Shown: positions 17,400-26,658, counted from the stretch's first letter. The stretch is DNA of 47,966 nucleotides from Lachnospiraceae bacterium UBA1766 (GCA_002314715.1 DCGY01000051.1:1-47966), one strand, 5' to 3'. The notes: generated from the letters alone by a model not told the origin. Numbers and translations: made by a program.

Positions 17400-18290
17400 A
17401 TGGCAGAGAATATTATTCAGGCAGAAGGCCTTGTAAAGATTTATAAGTCCAAGCAGACCGAGGTTTTGGCGCTGCAAGGTTTGGATTTGAATGTGGAAGA
17501 GGGAGAATTAACCGCATTAATCGGTAACTCCGGTAGCGGTAAGTCTACCTTCTTAAATATGATCGGCGGTTTGGACAGACCCAGCGCCGGTTCCCTGTTT
17601 GTAGGCGGTAAGAACCTGTTTACCATGACCGAAAAGGACCTGGTTGCCTACAAGCGTGATACGGTTGGATTTGTATGGCAGAACAACGGACGTAACCTGC
17701 TTCCTTATTTGTCTGCTTTGGAAAATATTATGCTTCCCATGCATATTTCCAGCAGCAAGAGAAAGAAAGAGCGGGCCATGGAGCTGATTGAACTGGTTGG
17801 TTTGGCAAACAAACGCCACAATCACTTGAATACCATGTCCGGTGGTGAACAGCAGCGTATTGCAATCGCCATTGCATTGGCAAACTCACCCAAGCTTTTG
17901 TTGGCCGATGAGCCTACCGGTAGCGTAGATACCAGAACCGCAAATTATATTTTTGATATCTTCACTGAGTTAAACAAGAGCGGACAGACGATTCTGATTG
18001 TTACCCATGATGTGGCGCTGTCCAAGAAGGTAAAACGTGTAATTGCGATTCGAGACGGTAAAATCAGTAGCGAGCGTATCCTAAAGGAAAGCTATGCGGA
18101 CCGTTTGAAGGAAGTAACCATTGACTGGAGAAATGAAGACACGCAGGAAGAATATGTCATCATGGATAAGGCCGGTCGTGTACAGATTCCCAAGGAATTG
18201 ATTGGCGCCATGAACCTGAAGGATAATAAGGTGAAATTGGAAATGCACGATGGCAAAATTATTATTACCGCTCCGGAAATCGATGGCTAA
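17400..18290 (+). CDS. ABC transporter ATP-binding protein with C-terminal AbrB/MazE-like domain
   Basis: 296 residues, about 60 more than its partner. Residues 1-225 are a complete LolD/MacB-class ATPase: Walker A GNSGSGKST, signature MSGGEQQRIAIAIA, Walker B LLLADEPTGSVD, switch His in VTHDVAL. Residues about 250-292 read VIMDKAGRVQIPKELIG…VKLEMHDGKIIITAPE, which matches the swapped-hairpin AbrB/SpoVT/MazE pattern (GRVxIPKEL followed by two strands). That fold normally dimerises and often binds DNA, so here it may dimerise the ATPase or sense something. It is the last gene of the MacAB-like unit. Confidence 0.85.
   Translation: MAENIIQAEGLVKIYKSKQTEVLALQGLDLNVEEGELTALIGNSGSGKSTFLNMIGGLDRPSAGSLFVGGKNLFTMTEKDLVAYKRDTVGFVWQNNGRNLLPYLSALENIMLPMHISSSKRKKERAMELIELVGLANKRHNHLNTMSGGEQQRIAIAIALANSPKLLLADEPTGSVDTRTANYIFDIFTELNKSGQTILIVTHDVALSKKVKRVIAIRDGKISSERILKESYADRLKEVTIDWRNEDTQEEYVIMDKAGRVQIPKELIGAMNLKDNKVKLEMHDGKIIITAPEIDG
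18237..18265 (+). promoter_or_regulatory. candidate promoter inside the end of the ATPase gene
   Basis: TTGGAA (18237-18242), 17 bp spacer, TATTAT (18260-18265). A transcript from here would carry a short leader to the ATG at 18310 and could serve the DUF1854 transporter unit. Confidence 0.4.
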
Positions 18291-18309
18291 ACATTGATAG
18301 GAAGAATGT

Positions 18310-20658
18310 ATGAGTATTTTACAGAAAAAAAGAAAAAATATGAGGATGGAGAGGGAGCAAACGCTCCCCGGCTCCATCCTTGCTTTTTTAGAGAAAAAAA
18401 GCATAAAAAATGAGGAAATCCTTTGCTTTTCGGCAATGGATCTGGACAAAAAAGGAGCCTATCGAAAGGGCTATTGTGTGCTGACAGACAAATGGCTGTT
18501 TCTTTTTGAGGCAGATTGTCCGGAAGAGACCGTCCATACCTACAGGGGTTACGGACAGGAGGATTTGGTACAGGAGCCCGATTATACGGACCGGGTGATT
18601 GTGTTGGAGCAAATCAGGAAAATCTATATTGAAAACGGCGTGGGCTGTAACCTTTTGATTGCGGATTTAGGAGAGGGTCAGGTACATTTGGGAAGCTTTA
18701 CCCATTTGCATAAGCGTACTATGTCCCGTCTGGTTCGCGGTGCGGAGCAGCTTGGTGCGGGACAGCCCTTTGACGTGGCGCCCGTTGTGACAGCCTGCTG
18801 TCCCAAATGCGGAAGAATGTACCCGGACGAACAGAGGCAGATTTGTCCCCATTGTGTAGACCGAAAGAATATTATGTTTCGTGTACTGGAATACTTCAAG
18901 CCCTATCGGGTGAAGTTTATTCTGCTGTTTTTGTGTACGGTAATAACGGCGGTGGTCAATCTGATTTGGCCCTACTTAAACGGTACCGTTTTGTACGATA
19001 AGATTCTGGGAAAAAGTGAACCCTTCCTGGAGCAGATGGGGATTGAAAACGGCAATTTCCTGATAGCTTTGCTGCTACTGGTTCTGACGATGGCCATGAC
19101 CAAAATTATGCTGCTTTTCCTGCAGATTCTGCAGGGCGTATTGACGGCGCAGATGGTTGTGGATGTGGTTCGCGATATGAAGAAGGAAGTATTTCATGTT
19201 ATGGGAAAATTGTCCATCAACTTCTATCGAAGCAGACAAACCGGCGGACTGATGACCAGAGTTATGTCGGATGCGGACCGGATTACCGGTTTTTTTGTAG
19301 ATGGTGCCCCTTATATTCTGATTCATGGATTTACGCTGATTGCATCCTTTGCAGTTATGGCTACCATCAATATTCCCATGACCTTACTGGCGCTTGTCAC
19401 TTTGCCGGTGCTGGTGGCGGTGAGTATGTATCTTCGTCCCAAAATTTGGGTTATGTTTGGCCGAAGACATCGGGCGGAGCGTTCCTTAAACAGCGGTGTC
19501 AATGACAATCTGACCGGTGCCCGGGTAGTCAAGAGCTTTGGCCAGGAGAGCAGGGAGGCTGACCGCTTCCGAAAGAATAATCAGGGCCTTCGGGATGCGG
19601 AAATCGCCATCACCTATCGAATGAACTATTTCCGCTTCGTGTACGGTGCGGCGCAAAGCATTGCAACCATCGGTGCCTGGACACTGGGCGTACTGTTTTT
19701 GATGAACGGGAAAGGGAATATGAACCTGGGTATTTTGATTACCTTCGTGGGATACGTGGGACAGCTGGAAGGTCCTATGGGATTTTTCTCCCGTGTACAT
19801 AACTGGTGGGCGGATTCCATGAACAGTGCCCAGCGTATTTTTGAAATCATCGATTCCACCCCTTCCGTAATGGAGCCGGAACATCCGGTAATACTGGGTG
19901 AGATGAAGGGGGATATTTCCATTCAGGGTATGACCTTCGGGTATGAAACCAATCGACCGGTTCTGAAAAATATAAATTTGGAGATTCCTGCAGGTAAAAT
20001 GATTGGTATTGTAGGACGATCCGGAGCGGGGAAAACCACTTTGGTAAACCTGATTTCCAGAATGTATGATCCCCAGGAAGGAAAGATTTTACTGGACGGA
20101 GTCAATATTCGGGATTTGTCTTTTGAGGAGCTTCGCAAAAATGTGGCCATGGTATCCCAGGACACCTATATCTTTATGGGAACCGTAGCGGAGAATATTG
20201 CTTATGCCAGACAGGGCGCAGATATTAAGGATGTCATGTGTGCGGCCAAGCTGGCGGGTGCTCATGAATTTATCATGCGTATGCCCGATGGATATGACAC
20301 CCGAATCGGCGCCTCCGGAAGAGATTTGTCCGGCGGAGAGAGGCAGCGTATTTCCATTGCCAGAGCGATTTTGGCCAACCCCAGGATTTTGATTTTGGAT
20401 GAGGCAACCGCTTCCGTGGATACGGAAACCGAGCGAGTGATACAGAAATCCCTAAGTTATCTGGTAGAGGGCCGTACCACCATTTCCATTGCCCATCGTT
20501 TATCCACTCTGCGGGATGCGGATTATCTGGTGGTAGTGGATAACGGTGAAATCGTTGAGCGGGGAACTCATGCAGAGCTGGAAGCACAAAAGGGTATTTA
20601 TTACAAGCTCTTGGAACTGCAGACCAGACAGAGAGAATCTCAGGAGGATATTTTATAA
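18310..20658 (+). CDS. ABC exporter half-transporter with N-terminal domain and zinc ribbon (DUF1854-associated)
   Basis: 782 residues. Residues about 20-150 form a beta-rich N-terminal domain shared with the partner at 21228 (GYCVLTDKWLFLFE here, SYTVMTNRRILTLE there). A zinc ribbon follows: Cys164/Cys167 and Cys179/Cys182 (CPKCG…CPHC). Then come six TM helices (about 200-490) and a nucleotide-binding domain with Walker A GRSGAGKTT, signature LSGGERQR and Walker B ILILDEATASVD. The type IV exporter fold (ABCB/MsbA-like) is clear. The start at 18310 has GGAAG upstream, but a terminator-like hairpin lies within codons 12-27. The stop overlaps the next ATG (TAATG). Homologous transporters flank DUF1854 genes in cyanophycin loci; none of those enzymes is here, so the cargo is unknown. 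Confidence 0.82.
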   Translation: MSILQKKRKNMRMEREQTLPGSILAFLEKKSIKNEEILCFSAMDLDKKGAYRKGYCVLTDKWLFLFEADCPEETVHTYRGYGQEDLVQEPDYTDRVIVLEQIRKIYIENGVGCNLLIADLGEGQVHLGSFTHLHKRTMSRLVRGAEQLGAGQPFDVAPVVTACCPKCGRMYPDEQRQICPHCVDRKNIMFRVLEYFKPYRVKFILLFLCTVITAVVNLIWPYLNGTVLYDKILGKSEPFLEQMGIENGNFLIALLLLVLTMAMTKIMLLFLQILQGVLTAQMVVDVVRDMKKEVFHVMGKLSINFYRSRQTGGLMTRVMSDADRITGFFVDGAPYILIHGFTLIASFAVMATINIPMTLLALVTLPVLVAVSMYLRPKIWVMFGRRHRAERSLNSGVNDNLTGARVVKSFGQESREADRFRKNNQGLRDAEIAITYRMNYFRFVYGAAQSIATIGAWTLGVLFLMNGKGNMNLGILITFVGYVGQLEGPMGFFSRVHNWWADSMNSAQRIFEIIDSTPSVMEPEHPVILGEMKGDISIQGMTFGYETNRPVLKNINLEIPAGKMIGIVGRSGAGKTTLVNLISRMYDPQEGKILLDGVNIRDLSFEELRKNVAMVSQDTYIFMGTVAENIAYARQGADIKDVMCAAKLAGAHEFIMRMPDGYDTRIGASGRDLSGGERQRISIARAILANPRILILDEATASVDTETERVIQKSLSYLVEGRTTISIAHRLSTLRDADYLVVVDNGEIVERGTHAELEAQKGIYYKLLELQTRQRESQEDIL
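18343..18389 (+). terminator. terminator or attenuator hairpin inside the start of the ABC exporter gene
   Basis: AGGATGGAG (18343-18351) pairs with CTCCATCCT (18372-18380), and GGGAGC (18353-18358) with GCTCCC (18363-18368), across a small internal loop with an AAAC tetraloop. TTGC TTTTTT-type sequence follows (TGCTTTTTT, 18381-18389). This is a strong rho-independent terminator shape, 53 bp after the end of the MacAB-like operon but inside the reading frame of the next gene. Confidence 0.7.
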
Positions 20659-21215
20659 TGAGAGAAAAAGAAAACAACGAAAGTTTTTCCCTGGAGAAGA
20701 TGGAGCAGGAAACCGATGAGATGCTCCGTATTCGTTATTTGAATAGAAGCAATGCGAAATTTGAAGCAACAAACACCGGTTTTTTATCTCTTCGTGTAGG
20801 GGAGGAATACTACCCAAGAGTAGCAGTGGTGCGCATGTTCCCCTTCCTGCATAAGGATGAATTGATTTCCATCCGTACCACAGACGAGCGAAGCAAGGAA
20901 ATCGGTATTATCGAGAAATTCAGCGACGTGGATGAGGAGACAGTTAAACTTTTGCAGGATCAGCTGACGCTTCGTTACTTTACGCCGATTATCACCAGGA
21001 TTCATCAGATTAAGGATGAGTACGGCTATGCATACTGGACGGTAGATACGGATCATGGTCCTTGTCGTTTTACGATTCAGATGGGGGGCAACGGCATCGT
21101 GCATTTGTCCGATACCCGTATTCTGATTATCGACATCGACGAAAACCGTTTCGAAATCCCGGACATTGACCGATTGACCATGAAAGAGCGCAAGAAGCTG
21201 GATTTATTCCTATAG
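20658..21215 (+). CDS. DUF1854 family protein
   Basis: 185 residues, no signal peptide or TM segment. The C-terminal 100 residues match the DUF1854 pattern: LLQDQLTLRYFTPIITRI, YWTVDTDHGPCRFTI, then a stretch ending RFEIPDIDRL before a charged end. Function is unknown. It is known as a companion of exporter-type ABC transporters, including those in cyanophycin loci. Here it sits between two ABC half-transporters, overlapping the first by 1 bp and separated from the second by about 12 bp. A cytoplasmic regulator or adaptor of the transporter pair is the simplest reading, but that is inference. Confidence 0.8.
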   Translation: MREKENNESFSLEKMEQETDEMLRIRYLNRSNAKFEATNTGFLSLRVGEEYYPRVAVVRMFPFLHKDELISIRTTDERSKEIGIIEKFSDVDEETVKLLQDQLTLRYFTPIITRIHQIKDEYGYAYWTVDTDHGPCRFTIQMGGNGIVHLSDTRILIIDIDENRFEIPDIDRLTMKERKKLDLFL

Positions 21216-21227
21216 GGGGTTTTGAAA

Positions 21228-23420
21228 GTGATATTAACATATGATTTGTCAGAGGAGAATATGAAACTTCTAAATCTGACGCAAGAGGAAGAAATATATT
21301 ATTGCCTGCCGCTTGACATTGACCGAAATGGGGATTTTGTGCAGAATTCTTATACGGTTATGACCAATCGACGGATTCTTACCCTGGAGGAGGGCAAAAT
21401 CGGACAAAGCTTTTTGCTGTCGGAAATTCAGGCTGTAAAAAGCGAACCTCAGATTGCCTGCGGTATTGTTTATGTGGTGGCAGAGGGTAAAGAAATATTG
21501 CTGGGAAGATTTTCTGCAAAGCATTTGACCAGATATTCCTATTTGTTTCGCGGGTTGGAAATCCTAAAGCAGGGCAGAAAGGAACATGTGGTCAGCAATG
21601 AGTACGAGCGCTCCTGCCCCAAGTGCAAAAGAGCGTTGCCGGGAACCAGGGAATGTCCCCGCTGCTCCGGCAAAAAGGAAGGCATCGCGTATGTGTTTGT
21701 CAATATGCTGATGCCTCATAAACATCGCCTGTTTGTGATAGCGGTATTGATGTTTCTGGCTACCTTTGTAACCCTGGCCAATCCGGCAATTCAAAGATAT
21801 TTGGTGGATGAAGTACTGATTCCGGGTGTGAACGATTGGGGAAAAGCGGGAATGTGTCTGTTTTTGATGCTTCTTATGACCTCCGGGATTGTATTTGTCA
21901 ATGCGGCCAAGAGTTATTTGTGTTCGAAGCTGGGAGCCTATATCAGCGAGGACCAGAGAGAGAAGCTGTTTCGAAAGATTCAGTCCTTATCCCTTTCCTT
22001 TATTAATGAAAGAAGTCCGGGAGAATTGATGAATCGTATCACCAGAGATACAGAGCGCATCAAGGACTTTTTTGGGGATGTTTTCTGTAATCTGTTTACG
22101 GTTGTGATTTTGTTTGTCTGTGTTTGCGCCTTTATGCTGATTCTGAACTGGAAGCTGGCAATTCTTGCATTTGTGTTTGCGCCTTTCTCGGTTGCATTGT
22201 CCATGGGTTGGAGAAAACAGATTAAGAAACGCTTCCATTTGCAGGGCGCAAAGAGCGATAAGATGAACAATAATTTACAGGATGTCATCTCCGGTATGTC
22301 GGTAGTGAAGTCCTATGGTCAGGAGAAGAGAGAGTCGGAGCACTTTGACGAAACGGCAGAGGAATTTGCCAAGATTCAGAAGAGCAATGAAGTATTCTTT
22401 GCGGTGTTCTATCCTATATTAAACTTTGCGTTGAGTGTAGGTACATATCTGGTTATTTATGTGGGCGGTAAAAATGTCTTGGTGGGTAACATGACACCCG
22501 GTGAACTGTTACAGTTTGTGAACTACACCTCCATGCTGTACATGTACATTAACTGGATCAGCGGAATGCCCAGGGCGCTGATGAATCTGGTTACCAGTTT
22601 GGAGCGAATCGGGGATGTACTCAACCAGGATCCTTCTATATTAGATGGACCCGGTGCGGTAGACCATGAGATTGTGGGTGAAGTGGTGTTTGATCGGGCT
22701 TCCTTTGGATACAAGTCTTATCAGCCCGTGCTGGAGGATGTGAACCTGACGGTGCATCCCGGTGAGATGATTGGTCTGGTGGGCGCATCCGGAACCGGTA
22801 AATCTACTTTGATTAATTTGATCATGCATTTATATGAGGTGGACGACGGTGCCATTTATATTGACGGCGTGGATATTCGCAACATTCGCCTGGAAAATTA
22901 CCACAGCCAAATCGGCGTGGTGCTTCAGGAAAATTTCCTGTTTGCGGGAACGATTTTCAATAACATTCGCTTCGCCAAGCCGGATGCCACTTATGAGGAA
23001 GTGATTCGGGTGGCCAAGATGGCCAATGCCCATGACTTTATCTGTAAGCTTCCGGACGGCTATAATACCTATGTGGGTGAAAAGGGCTACAGCCTTTCCG
23101 GAGGAGAGCGACAGCGAATAGCCATTGCCAGAGCAATGCTTACCAATCCGCGTCTTCTGATTTTGGATGAGGCTACCGCCAGTCTTGATACGGAAAGCGA
23201 ATATCTGATTCAAAGAGCTTTGGGCAGACTGACCAAGGGAAGGACCACCTTTGCCATCGCCCATAGACTATCTACCCTAAAGGATGCGGACAGACTTGTG
23301 GTAATTGACGGACATCGTATTGCAGAAGTGGGAAGCCATGAGGAACTTCTTGCCAAAAAAGGAATCTATTACGGACTTGTCCAAGCGCAAATGCAGACTT
23401 CCGCGCCCAAAGAGGCTTAA
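21228..23420 (+). CDS. ABC exporter half-transporter with N-terminal domain and zinc ribbon, partner of 18310
   Basis: 730 residues from GTG at 21228, chosen because GGGGG (21215-21219) is then 8 bp upstream; a TTG at 21222 is too close to the ribosome binding site. An N-terminal domain (about 1-115) is followed by a zinc ribbon Cys130/Cys133 and Cys143/Cys146 (CPKC…CPRC), six TM helices (about 160-445) and an ATPase with Walker A GASGTGKST, signature LSGGERQR and Walker B LLILDEATASLD. Both half-transporters keep consensus catalytic motifs, so a heterodimer would have two active ATP sites. Same N-terminal layout as the 18310 protein, pointing to duplication. Confidence 0.82.
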   Translation: MILTYDLSEENMKLLNLTQEEEIYYCLPLDIDRNGDFVQNSYTVMTNRRILTLEEGKIGQSFLLSEIQAVKSEPQIACGIVYVVAEGKEILLGRFSAKHLTRYSYLFRGLEILKQGRKEHVVSNEYERSCPKCKRALPGTRECPRCSGKKEGIAYVFVNMLMPHKHRLFVIAVLMFLATFVTLANPAIQRYLVDEVLIPGVNDWGKAGMCLFLMLLMTSGIVFVNAAKSYLCSKLGAYISEDQREKLFRKIQSLSLSFINERSPGELMNRITRDTERIKDFFGDVFCNLFTVVILFVCVCAFMLILNWKLAILAFVFAPFSVALSMGWRKQIKKRFHLQGAKSDKMNNNLQDVISGMSVVKSYGQEKRESEHFDETAEEFAKIQKSNEVFFAVFYPILNFALSVGTYLVIYVGGKNVLVGNMTPGELLQFVNYTSMLYMYINWISGMPRALMNLVTSLERIGDVLNQDPSILDGPGAVDHEIVGEVVFDRASFGYKSYQPVLEDVNLTVHPGEMIGLVGASGTGKSTLINLIMHLYEVDDGAIYIDGVDIRNIRLENYHSQIGVVLQENFLFAGTIFNNIRFAKPDATYEEVIRVAKMANAHDFICKLPDGYNTYVGEKGYSLSGGERQRIAIARAMLTNPRLLILDEATASLDTESEYLIQRALGRLTKGRTTFAIAHRLSTLKDADRLVVIDGHRIAEVGSHEELLAKKGIYYGLVQAQMQTSAPKEA

Positions 23421-23648
23421 GGGAAGCCGGCTAGGCAATAATTGCTTCTTTGCGAAACAAGATGTTGTATAAAATGTGCGCAAAATGTGCTTTTTGCTAC
23501 TAAAACCGAGGGCCTTGGCATCGGTTTGACCATAAAAAATTTCTAAACTTAGTAAAAGTTGCACAAAGAAAAGGTAAAAATATTGTGAGAAAGAAGCAAT
23601 ATGTTGTTCGGAAATGGCAAGAATTGAGAAGAAAATAGTCGAGTATAT
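23421..23648 (+). other. gene-free gap before the solute-binding protein locus
   Basis: The 289-bp gap ending at 23709 holds a short inverted repeat AAACCGA (23503-23509) / TCGGTTT (23521-23527) without a U-tract, and several GTGC/TTGC-rich stretches (ATGTGCGCAAAATGTGC near 23474). No reading frame of note. Confidence 0.4.
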
Positions 23649-23657
23649 TGGTATAAT
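23649..23657 (+). promoter_or_regulatory. extended -10 promoter for the DUF5696/YIP1 transport locus
   Basis: TGGTATAAT is a perfect extended -10 (TGn plus TATAAT at 23652-23657), 52 bp before the ATG at 23710. There is no convincing -35, which is acceptable for extended -10 promoters. An AT-rich imperfect hairpin (AAAAGAGA…TCTCTATTTTT) follows in the leader. Confidence 0.5.
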
Positions 23658-23709
23658 GGTCGTTATAAAAAGAGAACTATCTCTATTTTTAAGAGACAGG
23701 GAGGCATTT

Positions 23710-26658
23710 ATGAAGGACTCTGTAAAGAAATTATGGATTACCATAGGTGTTGTAGTGGTGTTTGTGGGCATCTGTCTGCTCATGAACTTAAAGCCCGTTC
23801 AGACCTATGAGGACAAGTACGCCGGTACGAATCTTAATGTAGATTCCGAGGGCGCACGAAGATCAGGTACATATACCAGCTACCTGAATGCGCACGCAAG
23901 TGCAAAGAAATCTACCAAGACAGCTGAATTAGACCTTTTCAGCTATGAATCTGAGGGTAATGTTAAGGTTGTAGAGAATTACAATGGCGTTTCAAAGGCT
24001 CTTTATACCGATTACCAGTCAGTAGTTACTTGGACGGTAGATGTTCCCGAGACCGGTTTCTATAATATCCGTATGGAATATTTGATTCCGGAATCCAGAG
24101 GTGTAGCGGCAGAACGCTCCATCAAGATTAATGGCGAACTTCCTTTTGATGATGCATTGGATATTGCATTCTCACGTATTTGGAAGGATGGTACCGCGGT
24201 TAAGACAGATAACCAGGGCAACCAGATTCGTCCTACTCAGGTTGAACAGTATGATTGGCAGACCGCTTACTGCAAGGATAGCATGGGTTATGTAATCGAT
24301 CCTTACTGCTTCTATTTCGAGAAGGGTGAAAATACCCTTACTATGGAAGGCATCAATGAGCCTATGGTATTTAAGGCACTTGAGGTAACAGCAGTTAAGA
24401 AGGACAAGACCTACGCAGAGTACATTGCATCTCAGCCCAGCGCAAATACCAGTGCAAACGGTTTGAATTATGTACAGCTCGTACAGGGTGAGGATTCCGC
24501 CCTTCGTTCCGAGTCTTCTTTGTATGCAAAATATGACCGTTCTTCACCGACCACAAAGCCTTACAGTGTTACCAATACCATCTTAAACTATGTTGGTGGT
24601 GATGCTTGGAGAACCTCCGGCCAGTGGATTGAGTGGAATATTGAAGTTCCTGAAAACGGTTACTACAATATCACCATCAAGGGTCGTCAGAACTACTCTC
24701 GTGGTAGCGTTTCTGCACGTGCACTTTTGATCGACGGCGAAATTCCTTTTGAAGAAATGAAGGAAGTTGCTTTCGAGTACAGCAATGACTGGCAGTGCAA
24801 GACCTTAAAGGATGAAAATGGTGAAGCATACAAGTTCTACCTTACTGCAGGTAAGCATACCTTACGTTTGGAGGCTACTTTGGGCGGAATTGGTGATATC
24901 CTTGAGGAACTTGAGGATTCTACCTATCGTTTGAACCAGATTTACAGAAGAATCCTGGTTTACACCGGTGCTACACCTGATAAGTACAGAGATTATCGTA
25001 TTAACATTGTATATCCTGAAGTAATGGATGCAATGGAACTTGAATATAAGAGACTCTACAAGATCGTAGACGACATGGTTGCATATACCGGACAGAAGGC
25101 AGATAAGATTGCAACCGCACAGACTCTTGCAAATCAGCTGGAAAGATTCTGCAACAAGCCTGAAAAGATTACAACTGAATTTACAACCTTCAAGGATAAT
25201 ATTACTGCTTTGGGTACTGCAATTCTTTCCTTGAGTGAAATCAAACTGGATGTTGACTATGTAGTAGTATCCGGTACCGATTATCAGGTTAAGAACGACA
25301 AGGCAAATATCTTTACCAGTGTACTCCATGAAGTTAAGTCCTTTGTTGCTTCCTTTATTGTAGATTATGATGCAGTCGGTGATGTTTATGAAGGAGACGC
25401 AGAAGATACCATTAAGGTATGGATTCTGACCGGTCGTGATCAGGGTACTATTTTGAAGTCCATGATTGATGACGGATTTACTCCGAAGTCCGATATTAAA
25501 GTTAACGTAGAAATTGTAGCAGCAGATGCTGTATTGTCAGCAGTTATGGCCGGAAGAGGTCCTGATGTTATTCTTTCTATCGGTGGTGATCAGCCTGTTA
25601 ACTACGCACTCCGTGGTTCTGCAGTAGATATCACCAAATTCTCAGATTACAAGCAGGTTCTTTCAAACTTTAGTGAAAGCTCTTATGAGCAGTACTCTTT
25701 GGACGGCGCAATTTACGGCGTACCTGAGACCCAGACCTTCAACGTAATGTTCTATCGTAAGGATATTCTGGAAGAACTTGATTTGGAAGTTCCCAATACC
25801 TGGAAGGAACTTATTGAAATGTTCCCTACTATCCAGGGTAACAACATGATGGTTGGTATCCCCAGTGCCGGTGGTTCCAGCTCAAGTGCTGCAGGTAATA
25901 CCGCAGTTATGTCAAATGCATCCGACCTTACCATGTTCTTGTCTTTGATGTTCCAGTACGGTGGTGATGTTTACAACGAAAACGGCACCAAGACAATTGT
26001 AAATGAAGAAGCAGGTGTAGAAGCATTTGCTGATTATATTAAGTACTTTAACGATTACGGTATTCCTGTATTCTATGATTTCGTAAGCCGTTTCCGTTCC
26101 GGTGAAATGCCTATCGGTATCACCAGCTACGGTACCTACAATACCTTGATGGTATCCGCTCCCGAAATTCGTGGTCTTTGGGACTTCACTTTGATTCCCG
26201 GTACCGAGAAGACAGATGCAAAAGGAAATACTTATATCGACAGAACTGACTTCATCGCAGGTAGTGCAACTCTTATGATTCCTTCCAACGATGAACAGGA
26301 AAATCTTGCTTGGCAGTTTGTAAAGTGGTGGTCTTCTACCGATACTCAGGTTCGTTTCGGACGTGAGATGGAAGCATTGCTTGGTGCATCTGCAAGATAC
26401 GCAACTGCAAACAGAAATGCATTCTCCCAGTTGGCATGGACTGCTGATGCAATCGAAGTATTGAATGAACAGTGGGATTGGACCAAGGGTATCCGTGAGG
26501 TTCCCGGTGGATACTTCACCGGTCGTCATATTACCAATGCTATCCGTAAGGTTATCAATGATAAGGACGATCCTCGTGAGACAATTCTGGATTATGCGAT
26601 TACCATTAATGAAGAGTTGACCAAGAAACGTAAAGAATTTGGTCTTCCGTTAGAGTAG
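23710..26658 (+). CDS. Large membrane-anchored family 1 solute-binding protein with two N-terminal beta-sandwich modules
   Basis: 982 residues from ATG at 23710 (GGGAGG 6 bp upstream); the frame extends to 23614 but that region contains the promoter. One TM helix at about 8-27 (TIGVVVVFVGICLLMN) anchors it, with no clear lipobox. Then come two similar beta-sandwich modules (about 60-250 and 260-400) sharing VTWTVDVPETGFYNIRMEY / IEWNIEVPENGYYNITIKG and INGELPFDDA / IDGEIPFEEM, which look like carbohydrate-binding modules. A helical stretch (about 415-510) follows, then a family 1 solute-binding domain (about 565-960) starting TIKVWILTGRDQG. Most such proteins are 400-500 residues. The next two genes are CUT1 permeases, so it should deliver a sugar polymer fragment to them. 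Domain limits are approximate. Confidence 0.8.
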   Translation: MKDSVKKLWITIGVVVVFVGICLLMNLKPVQTYEDKYAGTNLNVDSEGARRSGTYTSYLNAHASAKKSTKTAELDLFSYESEGNVKVVENYNGVSKALYTDYQSVVTWTVDVPETGFYNIRMEYLIPESRGVAAERSIKINGELPFDDALDIAFSRIWKDGTAVKTDNQGNQIRPTQVEQYDWQTAYCKDSMGYVIDPYCFYFEKGENTLTMEGINEPMVFKALEVTAVKKDKTYAEYIASQPSANTSANGLNYVQLVQGEDSALRSESSLYAKYDRSSPTTKPYSVTNTILNYVGGDAWRTSGQWIEWNIEVPENGYYNITIKGRQNYSRGSVSARALLIDGEIPFEEMKEVAFEYSNDWQCKTLKDENGEAYKFYLTAGKHTLRLEATLGGIGDILEELEDSTYRLNQIYRRILVYTGATPDKYRDYRINIVYPEVMDAMELEYKRLYKIVDDMVAYTGQKADKIATAQTLANQLERFCNKPEKITTEFTTFKDNITALGTAILSLSEIKLDVDYVVVSGTDYQVKNDKANIFTSVLHEVKSFVASFIVDYDAVGDVYEGDAEDTIKVWILTGRDQGTILKSMIDDGFTPKSDIKVNVEIVAADAVLSAVMAGRGPDVILSIGGDQPVNYALRGSAVDITKFSDYKQVLSNFSESSYEQYSLDGAIYGVPETQTFNVMFYRKDILEELDLEVPNTWKELIEMFPTIQGNNMMVGIPSAGGSSSSAAGNTAVMSNASDLTMFLSLMFQYGGDVYNENGTKTIVNEEAGVEAFADYIKYFNDYGIPVFYDFVSRFRSGEMPIGITSYGTYNTLMVSAPEIRGLWDFTLIPGTEKTDAKGNTYIDRTDFIAGSATLMIPSNDEQENLAWQFVKWWSSTDTQVRFGREMEALLGASARYATANRNAFSQLAWTADAIEVLNEQWDWTKGIREVPGGYFTGRHITNAIRKVINDKDDPRETILDYAITINEELTKKRKEFGLPLE

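Noticed and set aside
18310..23420. Cyanophycin export system
   Set aside because: The DUF1854 context suggests it, but no cyanophycin synthetase or cyanophycinase gene is present in the window.
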